Assembly (NCBI GenBank): GCA_022827905.1
Contig: JAJEIQ010000078.1
Span: 62,001 to 126,000, forward strand
Direction: 5' to 3'
DNA length: 64,000 bases
Source: Pseudomonadales bacterium
GTDB taxonomy: Bacteria; Pseudomonadota; Gammaproteobacteria; Pseudomonadales; Azotimanducaceae
In this document: piece by piece, positions 53,564-59,898 of the stretch
Numbering within the stretch: position 1 is the stretch's first letter
How the letters are laid out: every line of letters begins with the position of its first letter
Program-made: the position numbers and the translations under genes
The notes under the pieces: model-generated
Databases searched by the model: none
What the model was told of the DNA's origin: nothing
What the model saw: only the letters and a program-made list of their open reading frames with translations

Positions 53564-54541
53564 ATGAGCGATCCCATCCCCACCACGGTCGCGGACCAGC
53601 CGCCCCTCGACAATCAAGCCCCGGCTTCCCCGTCGCCCGGCGCGAACCGCAGCAGTGCGGTTCGCCAGCAGCACCTGATTCCGCCGTGCCCGTATCGTCG
53701 GCTCTCGGATTCCGCTTCTCGCGTTTCCGCAATTGTCGATCCCCTGCTGATCTGCGGGGACGCTGGGCGAGCGCTTCGCCTGCTGCCTTCTGAATCCATC
53801 CAGACCGTCGTTACGTCGCCGCCGTACTGGTCGCTGAGGGACTACCAAGTGCCCGATCAGATTGGCTGCGACGACAGCCTAGGCTCGTACGTCGAAAGCC
53901 TCGTCAGCGCTTTTGACGAACTGCGGCGTGTGCTTCGCCCTGACGGCACCGTTTGGCTCAACGTCGGCGATTCGTACACTTCGGGCAACAGGCGCTACCG
54001 AGCTCCGGATCGCAAGAATCGAGCGCGCGCCATGCAAGTCAGGCCGCGAACGCCCAAAGGGCTCAAACCCAAGGATCTGATCGGAGTCCCGTGGCGGCTC
54101 GCGTTCGCGCTGCAGGATGCTGGCTGGTGGGTTCGCAGCGAGGTCATTTGGCACAAGCCCAATGCGCACCCCGAGTCCGTGCGAGACCGGCCCACTAAGG
54201 CGCATGAGACCGTATTCCTGCTTTCGAAGGAGCAGGACTACTATTACGACGTCGCCGCCGTGACTGGCCCCAACGGTCGGCGGCTGCGAAACGTATGGGA
54301 CATTCCGACTGAGCCGCTGAAGCGGGCGAACGGTCAAGACGACGACCATCCCGCCATGATGCCCCTGTCGCTCGCCCGGCGGTGCGTTGCGGTCACGAGC
54401 AGAACGAACGATGTCGTGCTCGATCCGTATGCTGGCTCCGGCACAACGCTGCTAGCCGCTCAAGGGCTCGGTCGCCGGTGGGTCGGCATCGAACTCAACC
54501 CATCTTTCGTGGAGCTCATTGAACGACGGCTTGGCCTGTGA
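53564..54541 (+). CDS. DNA methyltransferase of a type II R-M system (probably N4-cytosine)
   Basis: The 325-aa protein has catalytic motif 'TSPPYW' (residues 84-89) before the SAM-binding 'LDPYAGSGTT' (from about 286), the motif order of beta-class methyltransferases. SPPY rather than DPPY favours N4-methylcytosine, though N6-adenine cannot be excluded. The N-terminal 55 residues are Pro/Ser-rich and may not be part of the domain; no later ATG fits well. The adjacent gene overlaps by 4 nt and should be the cognate endonuclease. Confidence 0.9.
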   Translation: MSDPIPTTVADQPPLDNQAPASPSPGANRSSAVRQQHLIPPCPYRRLSDSASRVSAIVDPLLICGDAGRALRLLPSESIQTVVTSPPYWSLRDYQVPDQIGCDDSLGSYVESLVSAFDELRRVLRPDGTVWLNVGDSYTSGNRRYRAPDRKNRARAMQVRPRTPKGLKPKDLIGVPWRLAFALQDAGWWVRSEVIWHKPNAHPESVRDRPTKAHETVFLLSKEQDYYYDVAAVTGPNGRRLRNVWDIPTEPLKRANGQDDDHPAMMPLSLARRCVAVTSRTNDVVLDPYAGSGTTLLAAQGLGRRWVGIELNPSFVELIERRLGL

Positions 54542-55299
54542 CGCTTGAGGAACTCAAGGCGAGACTCGATTCGTTCTCCCCGGCCAAGATCGCCTTCGTT
54601 GCTACGGTCGTCGAGTCGCTGTCTAACCCATCTCAGGCCAACATCCGCTCCCAAGGCACTTGGCTTACCGGGGTCCCTGAGTGGATCGAGTACTTCGGAC
54701 TCGCACTTTCGGTCCATCACGCAGCGACCACGGTTCCCCTTGGATTGACTTCGTTCGAGGCCGTGTTCCGCAATGCGTGCTCCCATGTTGGATGGCCTGT
54801 GACGCCACCCAGTTCGGCCACCCAGCGCTTTGTGGACCTCTCTGTGCGCGCCGGCTCCGGCCGTGCGAGGCACCTTTCGTTGAAGTCCACCGCTGCCAAG
54901 GGGCTTTCTCCAACGACCGTTCACATTTCGAAGCTCACCGAAGCGGCGTGGATACAGGACACTCGCACGCCCGCGGCTCGACGGCAGGCCACGCTTGAGC
55001 TCTTCGCAGCCTACCAAGGTGTCGTGACGTCCATACTCATGCTCCGCGCCTTCCGTGCGGAAGAGGATGACGAGGCTCCGCGACTCTATCAGCTCGTCGA
55101 GATACCCGGAGGGCTGTTCGACTCGATCCAGCACGAGCCGCTTGCCGCCTTCCAGAGCGATGCACCCGTCATTCCGTGCAGGGATGCCGACGGGCAGACA
55201 ATCGCCCGGGTCGCGTTGGACCGTTCCGATGCGAAGATCACGGTGCGCAGCATCCAACTTGATGCCTGCACGGTGCACGCCGAGTGGGCTCGGGACTAG
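54538..55299 (+). CDS. Predicted type II restriction endonuclease partner
   Basis: The 253-aa protein starts at GTG 54538 overlapping the methyltransferase stop (GTGA). The segment 'RFVDLSVRAGSGRARHLSLKSTAAKG' has a spaced Asp and Lys that could form a PD-(D/E)xK-like active site with an unusual Ser in place of the acidic residue, followed by 'THISKLTEAAWIQD'-type sequence. The function is inferred mainly from the overlap with the methyltransferase. Specificity cannot be read from sequence. Confidence 0.65.
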   Translation: MTLEELKARLDSFSPAKIAFVATVVESLSNPSQANIRSQGTWLTGVPEWIEYFGLALSVHHAATTVPLGLTSFEAVFRNACSHVGWPVTPPSSATQRFVDLSVRAGSGRARHLSLKSTAAKGLSPTTVHISKLTEAAWIQDTRTPAARRQATLELFAAYQGVVTSILMLRAFRAEEDDEAPRLYQLVEIPGGLFDSIQHEPLAAFQSDAPVIPCRDADGQTIARVALDRSDAKITVRSIQLDACTVHAEWARD

Positions 55300-55340
55300 C
55301 GCAAAGCCATTGACATGGGCAGCTACGCCGGCCGCCTCGG

Positions 55341-56273
55341 CTAAAGCGCCCCTGCTAGCACCCGTTCCCCGTCCTCGCCGATAAAATCCAACAGCGCGGC
55401 TAGGCACCGCTCCGGCTCCTCGAGCTGCAGGAAGTGCGTTGTGTCGGGCACAAAGTCGTAGTTCAACGCGACGATCTCGTCCATCGCCACGGTTGGCAGG
55501 AACGAGTGCGGTGCCACGGGGTCGCTCCCGATCACCTTGACGGGGCAGGAGATGGCATCGACGTCCACGGTCGAGGCGTGCTGGTAGCCCTGTTCGTAGA
55601 TGCGCGCTTCGTACTCCCGCGGGCACCTCAGGACGAACTCCGATCCGCCGTTCACGGCACGCAGCGTGGTCTGCGCCAGCAGGCCCGCGACCCCGGGACG
55701 GAGAAGCTGGAACGCCGGCGTGTTGCGCAGCCGCTGTGCGAACGCCGCTTCGCTGTCGAACGATCCGCGGCGATGCCGGGCACCTTCGACCATCCGCCCC
55801 ATGGTCGTGCGCAAACGTTCCCGGTGACCGGGGTGACATCCGCGCGGGCAGATGAACGGGTCGAACAGCACCAGCGCGGCGAACGATCCCGCGCCCGAGC
55901 ACGCCTCGATCGCCGCTGCCTGGCCCGACAGCGAGTGGAACACGCCGACCGCGGGCTTGGGCCCAAAGTGCGCTTCGATGGCCTGGGCCACAGCCGCCAT
56001 GTCGCGCACGAAGGTCGCAATGGCGTGGGTCTCTAGCGCCCCGACCGGGTTCCAGCCGTGATTGCGCAGGTCGAAGACCACCACGTCGAACCGATCCATG
56101 AGCAGCGACCAGAACGGGTAGTACGCATCCACGGCGAAGCCGTTGGCATGGCTGAGCACGATGCGTGGCCCGGCAGGATTGCCATGCCGACGCACCAGGA
56201 TTGCGGTTTCGTCGTCCATCCGCGCTTCGCCCACCGCCAGGGGCGCGGGGACCGTCCATCGCGGATCGCTCAT
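55341..56273 (-). CDS. Alpha/beta hydrolase
   Basis: From ATG 56273 the protein is 310 aa. It has 'ILSHANGFAVDAYYPFW' (oxyanion region), the nucleophile elbow 'GVFHSLSGQAA' (Ser after His, with the usual first Gly changed) and a late His in 'PDTTHFLQLEEPE'. The start codon overlaps the decarboxylase stop (ATGA), so the two are co-translated. It may hydrolyse an ester or amide made or released in the same pathway; substrate unknown. Confidence 0.85.
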   Translation of the reverse strand: MSDPRWTVPAPLAVGEARMDDETAILVRRHGNPAGPRIVLSHANGFAVDAYYPFWSLLMDRFDVVVFDLRNHGWNPVGALETHAIATFVRDMAAVAQAIEAHFGPKPAVGVFHSLSGQAAAIEACSGAGSFAALVLFDPFICPRGCHPGHRERLRTTMGRMVEGARHRRGSFDSEAAFAQRLRNTPAFQLLRPGVAGLLAQTTLRAVNGGSEFVLRCPREYEARIYEQGYQHASTVDVDAISCPVKVIGSDPVAPHSFLPTVAMDEIVALNYDFVPDTTHFLQLEEPERCLAALLDFIGEDGERVLAGAL

Positions 56274-57667
56274 TCGCCCACGCACGCCTGCTCGCCGAGC
56301 GAAACGACCAAGTCTAGCGTCCTGCGCACGTCTTCCCAGGTCGTGGTGTGATTCAGGATGCACAGCCGCAGAGCGAAGACGCCCTTCAACGAGGTTGACG
56401 AGAGAAACGCCAACTCGTCCCAGAACACCTGTGCCAGCACCTTGCGGTTGGCCCGCTCCAAAGCCGCTTCATCGTGGCCGCCGGGATTGACGCGGAAGCA
56501 CAGGATCCCCAGCGACACCGGCGCCATTGGCTCGAGCATCGGGGAGGACGCCACATACGCCTCGGCGCGGTGCGCGAGATCGAGCCCGTTTTGCACCGCG
56601 GCGCGAAACGCCGCCATGCCGAAGGTTTGCACGGACATCCAGATCTTGAGGGCGCGCGCCGTCCTGCTTAGCTGAAGCCCGCGGTCGGCGAAGTTCGGAT
56701 GGTTGGCGCCCCAAACGGTGTCCTGGAGAACGTCGTTGCCGATGGTGAAGGCGGCTTCGAGATGCTTGGCGTTCCTCACCATCAGCGCCCCCACCTCGTA
56801 GGGCTGGAAGAACCACTTGTGGGCGTCCAACCCCACGGAGTCCGCCCGGTCGATGCCGGCAAGCCGTTCCCTGCCGGCCTCCGTCACCAGCGAGAATCCG
56901 CCGTAGGCCGCGTCCACGTGCAGCCAGATGCCTTCGCGCGCGCAGTGTTCCGCCAGGTCCTCAAGAGGGTCTATGGCGCCCGTGCTGGTCGTTCCCGCAT
57001 TGGCGCATACCGCTACCGGCACCAGCCCATTGGCGCGGTCCTCGCGGATCAGGCGCAGCAACTCGGTGACGTCGATGCGGAAGTCGTCGCCGGAGCGAAC
57101 CAAGCGAATGTGCTCACGCCGCACGCCGGCGACCAGGGCCGCCCGCTTCAAGGCGCCGTGGGACTGGTCGCTCATGTAAACGGCCGGACTCTGCGGATGT
57201 CCGGCCGCCTCCCGTGCCGCCACCAGCGCTTCGACGCTGGCCGCGGAGCCGCCGCTGGTCAGCAGCCCCCCGGCAGCCTTCGGATAGCCGAGCCAGCCGC
57301 GCATCCAATCCACGACGATCAGTTCCAGTTGGCTGGTGCCGCTCGACACCAGCCAGGTGCAGGAGTTGATGTTGAATCCAGAGGCTAGGAAGTCCGCCAC
57401 CACGCCGGGCCAGGTGGGGGACGATGGCACGAAGCCAAAGAACCGGGGATGATCCAGCCGGGCCGCGAACGGCAGCACGTCGCGCACCACCTGGTTTAAA
57501 ACCTCCTCCGCTGGCCGGCCGTCTTCCGGCGGCGCCAACGGCAGACGGTCCTGCAGGGCTTGGCGGAACTCACCGTCCCAGGCATTGGCCTCGCCCAGGC
57601 CACTGATTCTCTCGATGAGCAGTTCCATTGCAGCGGTGCCCAACTGCCGCATCGACTGCGGCGTCAT
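56270..57667 (-). CDS. PLP-dependent group II decarboxylase (aromatic amino acid decarboxylase-like)
   Basis: I start it at ATG 57667 (GGGGGTGA upstream), giving 465 aa; the track's ATG at 57718 adds 17 basic residues. The family pattern is clear: 'HPRFFGFVPSSPTWPGVVADFLA', 'TSGGSAASVEALVAAREAA', the His-stacking 'WLHVDAAYGG' and the PLP lysine in 'DAHKWFFQPYEVG'. It should remove CO2 from an aromatic or related amino acid. It is divergent from a Rieske oxygenase and coupled to a hydrolase. Confidence 0.92.
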   Translation of the reverse strand: MTPQSMRQLGTAAMELLIERISGLGEANAWDGEFRQALQDRLPLAPPEDGRPAEEVLNQVVRDVLPFAARLDHPRFFGFVPSSPTWPGVVADFLASGFNINSCTWLVSSGTSQLELIVVDWMRGWLGYPKAAGGLLTSGGSAASVEALVAAREAAGHPQSPAVYMSDQSHGALKRAALVAGVRREHIRLVRSGDDFRIDVTELLRLIREDRANGLVPVAVCANAGTTSTGAIDPLEDLAEHCAREGIWLHVDAAYGGFSLVTEAGRERLAGIDRADSVGLDAHKWFFQPYEVGALMVRNAKHLEAAFTIGNDVLQDTVWGANHPNFADRGLQLSRTARALKIWMSVQTFGMAAFRAAVQNGLDLAHRAEAYVASSPMLEPMAPVSLGILCFRVNPGGHDEAALERANRKVLAQVFWDELAFLSSTSLKGVFALRLCILNHTTTWEDVRRTLDLVVSLGEQACVGE

Positions 57668-57854
57668 CGTCAGTTCACCCCCAGTCCTGCCCCTAGCCAC
57701 TTGCTTTTTCCGCTCCATTCATTGCTTGTTGAGCGACTCCTGAGTGACCGCGCCGTCGTTGACCGGTTCCCTGCCCTGCGCCGTCGGAGAGAGTTGCAGC
57801 CTCCCGGGTCGTTGTCAACACAAAGGCTGCCCGCTGTTCTTGGAGATGCACACC

Positions 57855-57874
57855 ATGAGACATTTGTGTATCAT
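57855..57874. promoter_or_regulatory. TetR-type palindromic operator before the Rieske oxygenase
   Basis: ATGAgACA-TTTG-TGTaTCAT has 8-bp arms with one mismatch pair. TATCAT at its right edge is a good -10 hexamer, only about 10 nt before the ATG at 57884. The TetR regulator at 59268 is the obvious candidate binder. Confidence 0.6.
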
Positions 57875-57883
57875 TGCAGCGGT

Positions 57884-58984
57884 ATGAAGTCGAACTCCAC
57901 ACGAAAGGATGCGGGTCAACTGGCGTTCGACCCGGCTCGGGCGCTGCCCACGGCCGCGTACCGGGACCCTGCGTGGCTCGCGGCGGAGAAGGACCGCATC
58001 TGGCATCGCGACTGGGTGTTCGCGACCACTGAGGATGCGCTCGCGCAACGGGGCGACCAAATTCCGGTGATGATCGGCGATCAGCCCGTCCTGTTGCTGC
58101 GCAACCAGGCGGGCGAGCTGGTGGCCTTGTCGAATCTGTGCGCCCACCGGGGGACGCTGCTGGTTGATCAGCCGGGCAATGCCAAGCGCATTCAATGCCC
58201 CTACCACGCTTGGACCTATGACGACGCCGGGCGACTGGTCGGCGTGCCGTTCGCGCCGAGTGACGCCATCGACCGGCCGACCCACGCTCTCCCATCGTAT
58301 CGTGTGGAGTCTTGGCATGGCCTGGTGTTCGTCAGCCTCGACAACCGCGTGGAGTCGCTTGCCCAGCGTTTCGCGTTGATCGAAAGCCATGTGTCCGCTG
58401 GCGGAATCGACGGCCTGCATCACCACTCGGAATTGCAAACGACGGAAACCTGGGCCTGCAACTGGAAGGTCGCGATCATCAATGCGATGGAGAGCTATCA
58501 CCTGTTCAAGGTCCATCCCGAGACCCTTGAGCCCTTCACGCCCACTCAGGATGCCTACTATGTCGCGGGCTCCGCCCGGGCGACGGCCACCGGCGGCATC
58601 TTCAAAGGCCAAGACGACTATCTGCTGATCAGCCTGCCGCCTGGCTTCGTCGGGGTGCTCACCCAAGGCAGCTTCATCTGGCAGGCAGTGCACCCGGTGG
58701 ACGCCGATCGCTGCGCGGTCCGCACCGGGGGAGCCTTCGTGTCGGACCGGCGTGCCGGCCCCTTTGGACGGATCGGCAAGTGGCTGACTCGGGCCGCTGC
58801 GGTTGCCTACCCGCAATCGGACTTCCTGCTGGAGGACAAGGCGATCTGCGAGCGCGTGCAGCGCGGCGCCAGCGGCGAATTCATTCCCGGCAGCCTAGTG
58901 CCCATCGAGCGGGTGGTGGGGGATTTCGGGGACTACCTCAACTGGCGGCTCAACGATGTTGAGCCGCCTCCGGCTCGCAACTGA
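57884..58984 (+). CDS. Rieske [2Fe-2S] aromatic-ring-hydroxylating oxygenase, alpha subunit
   Basis: The start is ATG 57884 ('MKSNSTRKDAGQLAFDP'), giving 366 aa. The Rieske cluster ligands are C86-x-H88 ('CAHRG') and C105-x2-H108 ('CPYHAW'), and the catalytic iron site is in 'AMESYHLFKVHPE'. Such oxygenases hydroxylate or demethylate aromatic and amine compounds and need a reductase, not seen nearby. The track's 108-residue extension runs over the divergent decarboxylase. There is no ribosome binding site and the operator ends 10 nt upstream, so the mRNA may be leaderless. Confidence 0.92.
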   Translation: MKSNSTRKDAGQLAFDPARALPTAAYRDPAWLAAEKDRIWHRDWVFATTEDALAQRGDQIPVMIGDQPVLLLRNQAGELVALSNLCAHRGTLLVDQPGNAKRIQCPYHAWTYDDAGRLVGVPFAPSDAIDRPTHALPSYRVESWHGLVFVSLDNRVESLAQRFALIESHVSAGGIDGLHHHSELQTTETWACNWKVAIINAMESYHLFKVHPETLEPFTPTQDAYYVAGSARATATGGIFKGQDDYLLISLPPGFVGVLTQGSFIWQAVHPVDADRCAVRTGGAFVSDRRAGPFGRIGKWLTRAAAVAYPQSDFLLEDKAICERVQRGASGEFIPGSLVPIERVVGDFGDYLNWRLNDVEPPPARN

Positions 58985-58988
58985 TCCC

Positions 58989-59248
58989 ATGACGCCAGTC
59001 GGCACCCCACCGCCCAGCCGATTCCAGTCGTGGCCGACCTGGGCCGCACTGGCGGCCATTTGGTGCGCCCTGTTCCTGGACCTGGCTTGGATGTTCTCGC
59101 TTTTGCTGCTGGCGTGGGCCTTTATGACATCCGCACCGGGGAGAGCCTGTTCATACAGCGCATCACCCGGCGGGAGCAGCCGGTGACGTATTGGCTCATC
59201 GTGGCGACTTGGATTTCGTTTGGCGTCCTCGGGTTCCTGTACCCGTGA
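58989..59248 (+). pseudogene. Small two-helix membrane protein, frameshifted
   Basis: One frame (from ATG 58989) encodes 'WAALAAIWCALFLDLAWMFSLLLLAWAF' and then loses sense; the -1 frame continues with 'YDIRTGESLFIQRITRREQ' and 'YWLIVATWISFGVLGFLYP' to TGA 59248. Joined near 59123 they make one plausible protein of about 86 aa with two membrane helices. It follows the Rieske gene by 4 nt. The shift site is not a classic slippery sequence, so an indel or sequencing error is more likely than programmed frameshifting. Confidence 0.6.
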
Positions 59249-59267
59249 AGGACTGAAGCCCTAAACC

Positions 59268-59825
59268 CTATCGCAGCCCCTCCGTCAGCGTGCGCACGGC
59301 CAAGTCAGTCGCCGCATCGACGCTGAGGTAGCCTTCGGCAATGGCGTTCCACGCCGTCCAGACCAGTTGATCGATCTGCGCGACGACCCAAGGCGAGGGG
59401 ACGTCCCGGGCGACATCGCCTTGGTCCTTGAGGTCTTCCACCAAGGCCTCGGCCCAGTGCAGTTGCGTCGCATAGCCCTCGCGCACCTTCGGGTCGTCCG
59501 TGTAGTCGGTACCGAGGAAGCTGTATCGGTCGCCGAGCGGAATCACCGCTCGAAACATGCTTCGCAGGCGGTCCACGGCCGGTTGGCCAGCCGTTGCCTG
59601 TGCTCGGACCGCCGCGTTCATTTCCTCGACGCAGCGGATGCCGATGGCGCTGACGAGGTCGTCCCGGGTGCGGAAATGACGGTGCAGCGTGGCTCGGCCA
59701 ACGCCGGCCTGAACCGCAATCTCGCTCATCGTCGCGCCGGCATTGGCATTCAGAACGCGAACGGCGGCTTCGACGATCGCCTCCAAGGTTGCTGGGCGAA
59801 TAGCGTGTTTTCGAGGTGTGTTCAT
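59268..59825 (-). CDS. TetR/AcrR-family regulator
   Basis: The 185-aa protein has an N-terminal helix-turn-helix ('MSEIAVQAGVGRATLHRHFRTRDDL', residues 33-57) and a short variable ligand domain. It converges on the Rieske/small-membrane-protein pair. The palindrome in front of the Rieske gene is the likely target. No equally clear palindrome was found at its own promoter. Confidence 0.9.
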   Translation of the reverse strand: MNTPRKHAIRPATLEAIVEAAVRVLNANAGATMSEIAVQAGVGRATLHRHFRTRDDLVSAIGIRCVEEMNAAVRAQATAGQPAVDRLRSMFRAVIPLGDRYSFLGTDYTDDPKVREGYATQLHWAEALVEDLKDQGDVARDVPSPWVVAQIDQLVWTAWNAIAEGYLSVDAATDLAVRTLTEGLR

Positions 59826-59898
59826 ACCTCAGTCCTCATCGATTTTCCTCTAGTGAATGTGGGTTCGATCTCTCCTGTTGTCCGGCAGTACCGTGCCG

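Noticed and set aside
54460-56259. 599-aa minus-strand ORF covering the R-M pair and the hydrolase
   Set aside because: It is antisense to or out of frame with three supported genes; Arg/Gly/Ala-rich composition without any motif.
59110-59135. Programmed -1 frameshift in the small membrane protein
   Set aside because: No X XXY YYZ slippery heptamer or downstream pseudoknot was seen; an indel is simpler. Kept as a finding only for resequencing.
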